Source: Ophiothrix spiculata
Taxonomy: Eukaryota > Echinodermata > Ophiuroidea > Amphilepidida > Ophiotrichidae
Strand: one strand, 5' to 3'
Assembly: GCA_000969725.1 (NCBI GenBank)
Contig: JXSR01S015538.1
DNA length: 31,374 bases
Positions 1 through 10,762 of this stretch are shown here, piece after piece (within the stretch, counting starts at the first letter, position 1; every line of letters starts with the position of its first letter). A model generated the notes under the pieces. It saw nothing but the letters and a program-made list of their open reading frames with translations. It searched no databases and was not told the DNA's origin. Made by a program: the position numbers and the translations under genes.

Positions 1-1209
1 CACGGACGGGGGTGGGGTACGTGTCTAAGGGAGAATATCAGGGGATTTCCCAGACCGTTGTCATTGGGAGGGGTTAGAATAATAACTGCTTTCTCCTATA
101 GCATGTGCAAAGGGGGTGTCTGGGATATCCCTCGGGAGTTAGACAAATTTTGAATTTTCAAAACACTATTCACGAGATTTGGTGCATAGATGTTGCTACC
201 TGACCCTTCGAGATAGCATTTTCACAAAGTGTTTTCTGAGTAGCATGTGCCCCTCAGTAGTTAGAAATTTCTCGTTTTGGTGCATTGATTTTGCTACTTT
301 ATTGTTCAAGATAACAATCCATCAAAATCTGGGCAAAGCACTCAAAAGACTCGCAATGAATAGTAGACAAAACGTATGAAGGGGTGTATGAGTGGGATGT
401 GCCCCCTCAGTTATTAAAACAATTGACATTTCAAAACACCATTTACGCGATTTTGTAAGATCAGACTTTACAAATATTGGCATAAAATGGATATGGGGTG
501 AAACCAGGCATAACCCTTAAATGTCCCTTCCCATAAATCGTAAGAAGTAAGTAGAGCAACTTGCAAAACATGAAAAGGGTCATTGTTGACTTTGTTGAGA
601 GGAGGTGACAAACTGGAAGCCGTAGACTCCGGATCCGTACTCACAAACATGTCTATACTATGCGTGATACACACATTGGTGCAGAGCACCAAAGTATATC
701 TTGTTACTGTTCTACAGTTGTTGGACATGCTATTCCTGACCAGCATAAGTTCCCCATAGCGCCAAGACTCCTATGTGCAATCCAAGGATGTTAAGGAGGG
801 GAATCGATGCTCATTGCCATGATTTGACTGCTGTGTAATCCCTACGGGATGACGGCTATCTTGGATTGTCTCTCATGGTGGATGAGTTATTGTACCTCTG
901 CCATTTTACATTTATTGCTGTGAGTGCCATACATCAAGACTCTTGAAACAAATTTGTAGGAATATTGGCCTGAGCAAATTGCAATATGTGACTGCGTAGC
1001 TATAATACCTATTTCCCAACAAATCCTTAGATACAATAACTCAGCCCAGAAACAACAAAATGATCACTTTTTTTTGTGTATTCACACAAGTTTTGATATT
1101 TGGTTCACATATTTTTTTCCATCAGCTATTATTACTCAAGAGATGATCAATTTTCATATGTACAATGTGTGTGATTTTAAGGTCACATTGTTCATTTCTT
1201 TCCTTGCAG
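1..1209 (+). other. DCAF5 intron or upstream sequence; degenerate direct repeats at the left edge
   Basis: No DCAF5 exon is recognisable. At 120-440 there are diverged direct repeats: ggtgcatagatgttgctac at about 180 against ggtgcattgattttgctac at about 279, and CCCTC-led blocks near 124, 250 and 400 followed by attttcaaaacac-like text. This looks like an old repeat of unknown class. The 468-746 minus-strand open frame has no recognisable domain. Confidence 0.4.
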
Positions 1210-1423
1210 TTGTCTTATGAGATATGGCAGCACTCACACACAGCAGAATGCAATGAGCGTTCGCTTTAATCAGATGGGGACACGGTTGGTGGCGCTACGC
1301 AGACGACTGCCGCCAGTGGTGTATAACATTCAGAGTTCTGCTTCAGCAGTACAGTTTGACCATTCTGGTTATTATAACTCCTGCACTATGAAAAGCTGTT
1401 GCTTTGCTGGAGATAACGACCAG
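1210..1423 (+). CDS. DCAF5: DCAF5 exon a (WD blades)
   Basis: The acceptor is ttccttgcag at 1200-1209 and the donor is cag|gtaagc at 1423/1424. One base completes a codon from the preceding exon, then 71 codons follow and end in phase 0 at Gln. The LRRRLPPVVY block is typical of DCAF5. The open frame that continues past 1423 is intron read-through. Confidence 0.9.
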
Positions 1424-4400
1424 GTAAGCATGGGCATATTACGAAATTCAAGACAAGCGCCCTCATTTTGTCTCAAATTGTTACTTATTCTCCATTTTGA
1501 TAACATAATAAATAACCAATAGCAGGCATGAGATTTTTCAGCTTTTTCTTTAATTTCAGAGTTTTTGATGTTTGAAATTAATTGTTGATTTCAGAGTTTT
1601 TGATGATAGAAATTCCACAATTGACTTTATTTTCAGCCTTTTTTGAGATGTTTTTAACAATATAACAGACTATTCCAGACTTTTCAGCTTTTTTCATGAA
1701 AGTGCACTCTCATGCCTGTAATGGTGAACAGTGAACCATTGTTAAGAAATTGTTCATTAAGTCAAAACCAATTTTAAACCATTTTTAGTACAGTATAAGA
1801 TTAAGTTGCAAGCTAGTGAACAAAGTTTAATTTTGTTCCTTCTCCTTTTAAAGATTGAACTGACAAGCTAACTTGCCAAAGTTTTTTGTTACCCTGTCTG
1901 AAAAATGTACATCCAAAATTTTATTGTCTCATGCCATTTTCCTCAAAATATCTTTCTTTAAGACAAAGTGATGCCAAAATCGTAACTGTATAAAAAAATA
2001 TTTTCAGAAAATTGACACTTATGTATTCTTAATCAAATATGAAAACTTTTACAAACCAATCACAAACTGTAAAGAAAATTAGTTAATGATGACCTTAATC
2101 TTCATATCTTGAGTTGCCATCCAAAATATTATTTTAAGGACATAACCAGAGTTGTAATTATACAAGAATAAAATGTGGTCAGCAATTCTTACTAGACAAT
2201 GTCAAGGAATGGTCTCTGTATTATTTATTTTTCTGCAGTACATTGTATCTGGCTCTGATGATTTCAACCTGTACATGTGGAGAGTTCCAGAACAAGGAGA
2301 AGATAGTAAGCTACTTTTCTTATTTGATTATCTGGTTATTCGAGTGCAAGAAAATATTATCTACAATGGTTGCCATAAGTTATATTTATTTTGAAACACT
2401 TTGTCACTAGAAAGTGAAAAATCCCACAAAATGTTCCAGGGCTAGAAATTCGGCGTGAATTAGAGAATCGATTCTCGCAATGATTCTCGTATCATCCAGG
2501 TATTAGAATCATTTTCTCTAGTTGAATTATGTAGTTATTGCAACTGTTTCAATAAATTTTGATTCATGCAAACGAAAACAAAATTCTACCATAGGTCTAT
2601 GTTAGTGGCTTTTGACAAGGTTTTTCAAGAGACCCAAAAAAACCATTTCAAGACCTACTGACCCTAGTCTGGACATAATACGGTGGACAATCCAAATTAA
2701 TGACAAATTGCAGATACAACTTTCTTGCAATCACATGACGATCTGAACTTGCAAGGAATCTGGGATTTTGTTCAGTTATCACAGACGTTACTCAAACTTA
2801 CAAAGTTTGTTGGCAATGACTTTTGATAATCAAAATTATATGATTGGTCAGCAAATCCATAAACTTATTTGAATTTTCATGTAAGTAGGGTTGACTTGAT
2901 TTAGGGGTCAAGTCAACCCTGTGACCTTCACTAGTGCTCCCCTTTACTGCAAAGTATTTTTTCAAGTAAGAGGAGCATTACATTTGTTGGTGTTAATCTT
3001 AGGTTGATCCAGATGCTTGTGTAATTTCACATCCCTATATAGTCCAACTGATTACTTCTATCAATTTATGATATTAAGAATATTTTCCATCAGTTATTAA
3101 CAATACACAGACATAATTGTAAGATTGTTAATATTCCATAATAACTAATAAGCAATATTTGCCTTCATTTTGTTTGTCCACAGAAAGCTGGGTATCCCAA
3201 GCTCAGATTATGATGTCCGGACATCGATCTATTGTGAACCAAGTCCGCTATAATCCCTACTCCAATTTAGTTGCCTCGTCAGGTGTGGAAAAGGTCATCA
3301 AGGTAAGGATTGCTTCCTTTTTGTCAACTAAAATTGCTGAATATACAATAAAAGCTCTTTTCTTTAAAGGTGTAGAAGTCTATTTTAGCATGTGTATGAT
3401 TTACTTTTAACTGATTGACCCAGACTTGTGAAATCTCTGAAATGTATTTTGTGAAATTTCAACCTCAGCTTGTTTCTTGTTTTCTCTTAAGAGGCAAAAG
3501 AAGGTATGCAACGCTGGGGATGAGGCTGTTATGTAAATACAAAAGATATAGACACTAAGTATACCAATTAATGTTACTTTTTAAATTGTATCTCCGAAAC
3601 TATAATAATTTGAAGGTTAAATTTTGGATTTAGAATCAGAAAAATATGGGCTTTCATTATTGCATCATAAAATACGAGTATACTACTTCCAGTTGAGCTC
3701 AGGGGGTGAGAATGTGATCTAAACCAACACCTTAAAGAACCTTGCCATACACAGGGACACTATACAGTACATCATGGGCTCTTTCAAAGCATGCTGGGCT
3801 TTAAAGGGTATTGGACGAAATTTTGTTTGTGGATGATTTACACTTCCTATGTTAGAAAAATAATGTTCAGTCAATTACTAGATATCGGGAAAATTTTGAT
3901 CAAAACCTTCAAAAAAGTCAAAAATTTGAATTATATTTTATTTGTTGATTTTGGGTATGAGGCTATTCTCTAAACGTATTTATTGATGCTATACAATGAG
4001 AAAGAGTCAAAGATTTGTTTGTAAAACATTCCTTTCACATCATAGATTGCAGAAAAATCAAAAGAGGGCAGAATTTAACATTGTCGACAACGATAATTAA
4101 AAATAAGACAATATCTAAATATTTTGATATATAGGGTTTGAAATTGACAATAAAACTTTGCATGCTGTCATCATTACCACTAATAGTTCAAATGATGCAA
4201 AAATCTCAAAATGTTTTTAGAAACATTTGGGGATGATGCTGAACTTGTCAATGCCCTTTAACTATAGATTTAAGTAATATAACTATTAAAATTTCATTGT
4301 GTTTTATGGTTTTGCATTTATGTGAGAACTATTATAAGGCAACTGTTGATTTCAATGTTGATGAAGCAATTGGATTCAGATTAGATAATTACCATTGGTA

Positions 4401-5743
4401 CAACTTGTTTCTTTCAGATGTGGAGTCCGTTCTGTGGTCCAGAAATGGGTGATGAAGAGGATCAGCCTCGCAAGATGTTTAGTCATCAACAGTACATCAA
4501 CCTGGTTATCAACACTGGAACAGGTCTAGCACACGACTACACCAGCCAATCCACTGATGAAGATCCACGCATGATAGCTTTCTTTGATTCATTAGTCCAG
4601 CGTGAAGTAGACCGCAGTTTCAGCGACTCTGATGATAGCGAATTGAGTCCGGATACCATGTATCTAAATTTTGCTGTGGACAGTGAATCGTCACATGAGA
4701 CTGATAGCGGGGACGACTCCATTTCCAGCTTCCAGGCCTCGCTAATTAGAATGAGTGAAATGGCTGCTGCCCAGGAGGAAGAAAGTGGTAATTCTGACTC
4801 AAATATCATGTTGTTGTTTTCTTCTGGTAAGAGGAAGAAGGATGATGAGAGTAGTGACAGTGATGAGGAATCAAGTAAGAAGAGAAAGGATGAGGATGAG
4901 CAAGACAGACAGGGAACATCCACTCAAACGCAAACGAGATCCAATACTAAACTGAAGGGAACTACTCAAGCAAGGCCTTCTAGTAGCGATGACACATCAA
5001 GCAGTGATGAATCACTGAATATACATGAAAGCAGAATCAAAAGTCGCATAATGCGTCGCCTTGCAGCAAAACATAAACGCTTAAAAGACAGCGATGGAGA
5101 AAGCTCGCATCGTTTCCGCCGTAGGCAATCACAGCTTGATCATGATAGGATGATTAATCTAAGGCAGCGATGGGCGTATTGTAAAGCTTTAAAAGCACGA
5201 ATGGCAAAGTCACAAGAACCTAGGCCTGTAATCCGCGTACCAAACGAAGACAACTTAGATATCGTTGCCGAACATTTAGACAGATCTGCTTCCCGTGAGC
5301 AAAGATCCGCACTAAGCAGACTAAGACGGCGTGTGATGAAGGAAGAGGACAATGCCCTGATTCCGCAATCTAGCGATGCAACAAGTTCAGTTTCAGAACA
5401 AAATGGAAGCCAAAATACTAAAGAACAAAATAGCACAAACAACCAACATAAAGGTCAAACTTCAAAGAGTCAAAAAGATAACGAAGAATCACAGTCTTCT
5501 AAAAATGAAAGATGCCACCATTGTCTAGACAACAAGAGCAAGAGTCAAGAAAGCGCTGATAATGCCAATGCATCTCGTGCTACAACTAGTACTGAAACGC
5601 AAGAAAATGTTGCAACCACGGACAACTGGAAAGACTTTAAACGGTTTAAAAATCGCATTTCACGTGCCAAGGGCAAACGGCAGTATAGATCTAATTCCAA
5701 TGCCGAGAAAAGTAGGCATGAAGAGGACAGCGAGAGTGATTGA
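1210..5743 (+). CDS. DCAF5: DCAF5 (WDR22), DDB1- and CUL4-associated factor 5, 3' part (four exons)
   Basis: Exons 1210-1423, 2239-2305, 3184-3302 and 4418-5743 join in frame across GT..AG introns to give 574 residues ending at TGA 5741-5743. DCAF5 is a WD40 substrate receptor that docks on DDB1 in CUL4 ubiquitin ligases; in mammals it works with L3MBTL3 on methylated chromatin proteins and in quality control of SWI/SNF complexes (family knowledge). Seen here: AMSVRFNQMGTRLVALRRRL, NSCTMKSCCFAGDNDQ, SGSDDFNLYMWRVP and GHRSIVNQVRYNP, all DCAF5-type WD blades, then VIK-MWSPF leading into the family-specific stretch EDPRMIAFFDSLVQRE. The tail is rich in Ser/Asp/Glu runs and basic patches (KSRIMRRLAAKHKRLK, RRRVMKEED) that could serve as nuclear localisation signals. 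The first blades are missing because the gene begins left of the window. It faces the alpha-actinin gene tail to tail. Confidence 0.93.
1523..1718. mobile_element. MITE-like repeat with caggcatgaga termini in a DCAF5 intron
   Basis: The sequence opens with CAGGCATGAGA at 1523-1533 and closes with its exact reverse complement TCTCATGCCTG at 1708-1718. Internally it repeats ttcagagtttttgat and ttttcagctttttt. No clear target-site duplication is visible, so the superfamily is unknown. Confidence 0.5.
2239..2305 (+). CDS. DCAF5: DCAF5 exon b (SGSDDFNLYMW blade)
   Basis: The acceptor is tttctgcag ending at 2238 and the donor is ata|gtaagc at 2305/2306. It holds 22 codons plus one base, starting YIVSGSDDFNLYMWRVP, the most diagnostic WD motif of the gene. 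Confidence 0.92.
2306..3183 (+). other. DCAF5: DCAF5 intron b-c
   Basis: The intron is AT-rich with canonical ends. The only distinct structure is a 14-bp palindrome gagaatcgattctc near 2463-2476. I recognise no exon or mobile element. Confidence 0.5.
3184..3302 (+). CDS. DCAF5: DCAF5 exon c (GHRSIVNQVRYNP blade)
   Basis: The acceptor is tttgtccacag ending at 3183 and the donor is aag|gtaagg at 3302/3303. Two bases complete a Lys codon split with exon b, then 39 codons end in phase 0 at VEKVIK. It carries the last GH..WD-type blade, whose closing strand is in the next exon. Confidence 0.92.
3805..4257. mobile_element. TTAA-flanked non-autonomous element in a DCAF5 intron
   Basis: TTAA lies on both sides (3801-3804 and 4258-4261). 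The termini are imperfect inverted repeats: left AGGGTATTGGACGAAA, right read on the other strand AGGGCATTGACAAGTT. No coding capacity is seen. TTAA target choice is typical of piggyBac-type elements, but the termini are weak, so the class is an inference. Confidence 0.45.
4418..5743 (+). CDS. DCAF5: DCAF5 terminal exon (end of propeller and long disordered tail)
   Basis: The acceptor is gtttctttcag ending at 4417, phase 0. The exon encodes 441 residues and the TGA stop. The ATG at 4418 is not a translation start; the Met follows VEKVIK of exon c to close the blade (VIKMWSPF). Residues 1-95 keep the DCAF5 region after the propeller (HQQYINLVINTGTGLAHDY, EDPRMIAFFDSLVQRE). The remainder is low complexity: acidic Ser runs near residues 85-170, basic patches near 205-245 and 290-310, a Gln/Asn/Ser-rich section near 315-400 and an acidic end. 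The tail is shorter than in the human protein, which is about 940 residues in full. Open frames in other registers here are shadows. Confidence 0.93.
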   Translation: MWSPFCGPEMGDEEDQPRKMFSHQQYINLVINTGTGLAHDYTSQSTDEDPRMIAFFDSLVQREVDRSFSDSDDSELSPDTMYLNFAVDSESSHETDSGDDSISSFQASLIRMSEMAAAQEEESGNSDSNIMLLFSSGKRKKDDESSDSDEESSKKRKDEDEQDRQGTSTQTQTRSNTKLKGTTQARPSSSDDTSSSDESLNIHESRIKSRIMRRLAAKHKRLKDSDGESSHRFRRRQSQLDHDRMINLRQRWAYCKALKARMAKSQEPRPVIRVPNEDNLDIVAEHLDRSASREQRSALSRLRRRVMKEEDNALIPQSSDATSSVSEQNGSQNTKEQNSTNNQHKGQTSKSQKDNEESQSSKNERCHHCLDNKSKSQESADNANASRATTSTETQENVATTDNWKDFKRFKNRISRAKGKRQYRSNSNAEKSRHEEDSESD

Positions 5744-5901
5744 ATGTATTGGCTTAGTGAGTGAATTTTGACATAACTATTTTATTGAAAGTTTTATTTG
5801 AATGATTAATTGAATTATTTTAATAGGTCAGTGAAGTTGTATTATATTTTCCGAAAGCTAGCACACTGTAAGTCTAGCTTTACTTAAAAATAGACACATT
5901 C

Positions 5902-6055
5902 CTATAATTGACATACTTACGCCGTTGATGGGGTAAATCCACAGAAGCGGACTCAGGAGGATCCAAGTAGGGTCATACCATACTTGGCCTTGTTCTGATT
6001 CTTTGTCCGATTCTGTAGATTTACGCCATCAACAGTGTGAGTATGTCAATTATAG
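5902..6055. repeat. Inverted repeat in the presumed DCAF5 3' UTR
   Basis: The outer arms ctataattgacatac (5902-5916) and gtatgtcaattatag (6041-6055) are exact reverse complements. The inner arms gccgttgatggggtaaatc and gatttacgccatcaac also pair imperfectly. It is probably a small MITE; in the transcript it could form a stem with a loop of about 80 bases. Confidence 0.6.
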
Positions 6056-6966
6056 AAATGGTCTATACACATATAATAGATGCCCTTACATTGCAACCAA
6101 ATCATGCACAAGAACATGATTCTATTAGTGCCCTTCTGTATCCAAATATGTATTTTGCATCTCTGAAATTTAAATTTTTTATGCGGACTATCGTATTAAT
6201 CATAACTATGCTACAAATCATGCATGCATGGGTTGAAGACCCTTATAACCGACCTAAATGGCTCTTAATCTATTCAGCCGGTATATACGAATGTCACTCA
6301 AAAATATATGATTCAAACATATTCTGATTTTCAGAAATTTCCATGTTTTATTTGTGTAGCTTGAAACTCACACCAAAATGTGTTATAAACTGTCTCCATA
6401 TATAACTTTGTTGGATAATTTTCTTTAAATTGCAGTTTCCTTTTTTAAACATTTGGTTTATCCTTGGTTGTTTTATGCATGATAACATTTTGCATATATA
6501 TTTTTAAAATAGAGGCTAAAGTTTAAAATGCATATTGATTTTATAAGGCTGATTATGATTTAAAATGGGAGATAATGTGTTTTTATAATTGAGTAGTGAC
6601 AACTAACTTACAAATTGTCAGCTTTTAAGTAAGATTATTTATAAATATACAGTAATTTTGTAGAGCTATACAAAAGATTAGGCTAAAAAGCTAGCATCAA
6701 ACTCAGATGTTGTCAACCTCTACACAAATTCTGATGTTTGACTCCAAATAGAATAACTTCAACAACGAGTTAAAACATACTAAACTTTGCGCTAAATTGC
6801 ACTGTTGAATTGAATCAAGGTTAAGTCCATTGAACTGCATCAAATGTTTGCAACAGGTTTATTCTTTTTATGCGATCAGATTTATTTGGTGACATCACGA
6901 CCAAATGTTCTGTGCCCCCTATCACTCATGCCTAAAGTTGCACACTTTTTGATTTTTTTAACTTGG

Positions 6967-7100
6967 TAACTTAAATTGGATTCCAAATTTAATGCTACAT
7001 GTATTAGTATAAGAAAATACATGTAGCATTATATTTGGAATCTAACTTAAATTGGATTCCAAATTTAATGCTACATGTATTAGTATAAGAAAATACATGT
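6967..7100. repeat. 76-bp tandem repeat with an internal palindrome
   Basis: The block starting taacttaaattggattccaa recurs after 76 bp (6967 and 7043); the second copy is cut at about 7100. Inside the first copy, ttccaaatttaatgctacat and its near reverse complement (atgtagcattatatttggaa) face each other, so one unit is itself a hairpin. Confidence 0.75.
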
Positions 7101-7680
7101 GTGACTTTGGTACATTTACATTATGAGAAAACAAGTTCAGAGAAATATATTCATATGTATATACCTTTAGATTCTTTATTTTAAACTTTTTTATATAACT
7201 CAACTCTAGATTTTCAAACCAAATAACTGTGCGTGAAAAAGTCTCATCATCCTCTAATTGGTAACTAAATCTTTAATCATTTTGAGATCCTATTTGTTTT
7301 CGCCAGCTTTTCAATTTATCTCTGCCTGTAAATTTGTCAGGAAGAAACATGTCATTCCAAATTTCTCCCTATTTCTCTCTGTCGTACAGTGTAAGTCATG
7401 CATGATTCTTATCCGGAGCTAATTTTGGAAAACATACGCCTATTGTTTGATAATATTTGTTGAGCTTGTATGGGGCTAAACTTGTGCCATGTGCAATTTG
7501 AGCATAAAATAAGCCTAATTTGCAAATTTTGTCCGCAACATAATTATTCACTGTAATGAGCCAACACCTTTTAATTCCTTAAAATTTTACCCGACCTTGC
7601 ATATATTATGCAAAGTAAGTGTCAACGTTTTGACAGATAAGTCATTCTGTGTCTCCAGTGTTTCCCATTCAATGCTACTG

Positions 7681-7686
7681 AATAAA
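7681..7686 (+). promoter_or_regulatory. Candidate polyadenylation hexamer for DCAF5
   Basis: AATAAA followed by T-rich sequence (7695-7720) about 1.9 kb after the DCAF5 stop. The position is plausible for a long 3' UTR, but the hexamer is common by chance in this AT-rich DNA. Confidence 0.2.
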
Positions 7687-8178
7687 AGATACCAGATTTT
7701 ATGACCAGATTTTGTTTAAAAGAGGTTCTACTGTACATTATACTTTTTGGAAAGATTTGTAACTAAAACCTAGTAGAAGTTGATAAAAATTCAAACAGAA
7801 ATCCATATTTACCACATAAAAATTTCAGGCATAAAATCAAATTTGTTTCTGGCATTATCATTGTGTAATTAAAAAAAAAAGCCTTGTGTGGTTGGGGCTG
7901 AACTGGTTCCAGAATACACTTAATAAGTACATGTGATTTTATTTCTGTTTTTTTAAGTTAAATATATTCATAATATACATAACATTCAAGAGAAATTATT
8001 AATAGTATAAATTTGTATTAAAAGCATTAGCCATGATCATCAAAGTGAAGTTCAACTTTCCTCAACACCTACTGATTTTATTGCATTTTTAGAAAGTACT
8101 TCCAACTACTAACTTATATCCATAACCACTCTTTTTTAAACTCAACATTTATAGTAGAACAGAGAATTGTTTGTACTT

Positions 8179-8212
8179 TGAATTTCTCATTCTCCGGAGA
8201 ATGAGAAATTCA
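8179..8212. repeat. Perfect 34-bp palindrome
   Basis: tgaatttctcattctcc is followed directly by its exact reverse complement with no spacer, centred between 8195 and 8196. Function unknown. Confidence 0.85.
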
Positions 8213-8886
8213 GTTAGTGTTTCTAGAAGTAGATTACTCAATTCTTAAAAGTTAAAACTTCTTTGTTACTGACAATGTATTTTAGTGAATAGATCATGTT
8301 GTTAAGTGTATTTAAACTTCCTAAAGAATATTGTTCACTTTTAAATCAACAGAAGTACATTTGGAATCTCAAACTTTAGGAAAATAGAAACACTGCTGAC
8401 AGAATCCTAAGAATTGAATTTTGCTGAAAATTGTCTTTTTATTATTTTGTTTGTTTGTTTTGATTCTATTAATGTCTTTCTTTGATTCAAATAAGTTTTC
8501 ACAATTTTTCACACCAACCTGAATCATGGCTAATGTCTTTAATTCCAATATTTTGATGACTGACCTTTGTTAGTGCTATACCTATGTATGCCTGTGCAAC
8601 ATTTTATTCATTAAATTGAATATATACCAGATATTGTCCGAAATGCTTATTCAATTATTGTCTTGTAAGGCTAAAAAAAGAAACAAGTTTGATTCCTGTG
8701 GGCAGCGCGCATTTCGTTTTGGCATCATATATTACCGCTTTTAATTTTTTTTATTCTGATTTAGAAAAAAAACGAAAATCAAAATAGCAGATTTGATCAA
8801 AACAATACGGACGATTAAAAAATAATTACTAGAAACATGTTTTCTTTTCACAAACAATAGAAACTGCATTTCAACAGGTTTCTTAC

Positions 8887-9685
8887 CAGTGGCGTGTACA
8901 GGATTTTTTGACTGGGGGGGGGGGTACAAGATTTAGTTTCCCCCGAATGACACCATGGGAGGGGTATGGTTGGATGTTTTAAATATGCGCATAGCGCGCA
9001 AAAAATATTAACAATCGAGCGAAATTTTAAACAACTTTGCTACTTAGCCTGTAGTTAAAATCTTGATAAAAGCGCGAAGCAACTTTTATAGAATCTTAAC
9101 AATCGCGCGAAAATTTTTGAAACAACTTTGCTTTTTGTAGCTAAAAATGGAGATAAAATCTTGATAAGCGCGTGAAGCGAGCAAAATTGTTTTAACATTT
9201 TACGTTTGAATATCTAAAAAGTGGAAAAATAATATGAGTGTTGATAATTTCGTCGGTGACAAAATTGGGGGATAGAGGACGCAAATGTTGTGCCTCCTCC
9301 CTGCTATGTCTTCCTTGGTGCCACCAGTGAATACATGAAAATGCTATCATTGTTTTGCTTTAATTTTCTCTCCTACCTAACGTTGGTTTGAGCGGTTTCC
9401 AGTGGCTTTCCCTCCAGGATCTTCAAAAAATCTATGAACAAAAACAGTCTATGAAAAGGTAATGTTTTTTTAACATGCGCGCAAAAAAAAATCGGAAAAT
9501 TCGCTATTTTGCTAATAATGGTCATATGCGTGAACAACAATCAACAGAATCTAAGCCGAGTCTGTTGATTTTAGACACCTGAGTCAGGACTTGGAAAGAG
9601 GGCTTCGGTCGTTGGGACATGGTCCAGATCCCCGATTTACCCGAATGGAACTTTTCCCCCGGCCCCCCCTTTGGGCACGCCACTG
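8887..9685. mobile_element. hAT-like non-autonomous transposon with 8-bp TSD
   Basis: The termini are CAGTGGCGTGTACAGG at the left and, read on the other strand, CAGTGGCGTGCCCAAA at the right. The element is flanked on both sides by TTTCTTAC (8879-8886 and 9686-9693), an 8-bp duplication typical of hAT insertions; CAGTGGCG-type ends are common in hAT elements. The interior has G- and C-runs near the ends and repeated motifs rich in gcgcgaa (near 9013 and 9102: aacaactttgct). No transposase frame remains. Confidence 0.85.
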
Positions 9686-9831
9686 TTTCTTACCAAAATT
9701 CATCACCAATGCGGATGTTCTCATGCAAATTTGCTTTAACACCTCATTAAAAAATAAAAAAACACATTTCGCATTAAGGTTTTGTGACCACCCACGGGAA
9801 ACATACCTGTTTCTTTTTTGTTTTTGCCTAA

Positions 9832-10436
9832 GGGACCGTTCATTATTTCTACCTAAGGGGGGGGGGAGCAAATGGAAAACCACCACAGAAAAGTATATGA
9901 CCCCCATTTCTTTAAAAAAAAAAGTACATTCCCCCCCCCCCTTTATGATTTACAAAAAACTTATCTCCATTCCCCCCCCCCCCTTGTATTTCCAAATTAT
10001 TTTTTAATGTATGGTTTAGATTATAAAACAACAGCGGAAGGTCAAAATTTTAGAGGGGGACAACTAATTTCTTTAATCAAATTTTTTTTAGCAAAAACGG
10101 CCAGAGGAAAAATTATGTAATTATTATAATGTGCGCATAGTGCAAAAAAAGTATGTCAAATCAGCTAATTTCAGTTAAAATTGTTTTAAAAAATTTCTGA
10201 ATTGTGCAAAACTTGGTACACTTTTACTGAAAATTGGCATTTCTGAACATTCGCACAATTTGTTTTGCTTTTTCACATTTTTTGGCATAAATTGTCCACT
10301 ACTGTATGTATTTTTATACAGGATTTCTGTTATGCAAAACCACATCCCCACCCCTTTCAACGACAAAAAAACCACATGTCCCCCCCCCCCAACCTTTTTG
10401 CTTGACTAAAAACATGTGGAAATAATGAACGGTCCC
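9832..10436. mobile_element. Harbinger/PIF-like MITE with TAA TSD
   Basis: The left end GGGACCGTTCATTATTTC is matched exactly by the right end GAAATAATGAACGGTCCC, and TAA flanks both sides (9829-9831 and 10437-10439). A 3-bp TWA duplication and GGG-start termini fit the PIF/Harbinger superfamily. The interior is A/T-rich with several poly-C or poly-G runs. The open frames spanning it have no domain. Confidence 0.8.
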
Positions 10437-10762
10437 TAAGAGCTCAATGCATATGTGGCTTGCAACAACCATCAGGAAAATCACCTGCAGCTAAATTTTT
10501 GAAATCTTATCCAATGGCACCTTTCATGAAATCATTAAAGAGACCAATTTGGGATGCCCAGTAATACACACTGAAAGTGCCATAAATACTGGTACTTCTT
10601 TGCAGTCAACCATATTACCAAGTTGTGTGCAGATGACGTATGCACAATGTAATTATATGTGATCCGCCATATCGATAGGTACCTTAAGGTTGGCATTGTA
10701 ATTACGTGATAAAGACCATTGGTTAGAACAGAGATTAACCCAAGTTGTGTGACCAAGGCTTA

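Larger units (their letters stand above)
5744..8878 (+). other. DCAF5 3' UTR and intergenic spacer
   Basis: The sequence is AT-rich and non-coding. It holds an inverted repeat at 5902-6055, a 76-bp tandem repeat near 7.0 kb and a perfect palindrome near 8.2 kb. The small open frames here (for example 6037-6327) show no domain and read like chance. Confidence 0.5.

Noticed and set aside
468-746. 92-codon open frame on the minus strand
   Set aside because: No recognisable domain, no splice-consistent neighbours, and it lies within presumed DCAF5 intron sequence next to degenerate repeats.
4537-5442. Minus-strand open frames opposite the DCAF5 terminal exon
   Set aside because: They are antisense shadows of the Ser/Asp-rich coding sequence; the plus frame has spliced partners and family motifs.
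6037-6327. 96-codon plus-strand frame after DCAF5
   Set aside because: It starts inside an inverted repeat, has no family resemblance, and sits in AT-rich 3' UTR-like sequence.
9584-10120. Open frames on both strands near 9.6-10.1 kb
   Set aside because: They cross the borders of the hAT-like and Harbinger-like elements and consist partly of poly-C or poly-G translation.
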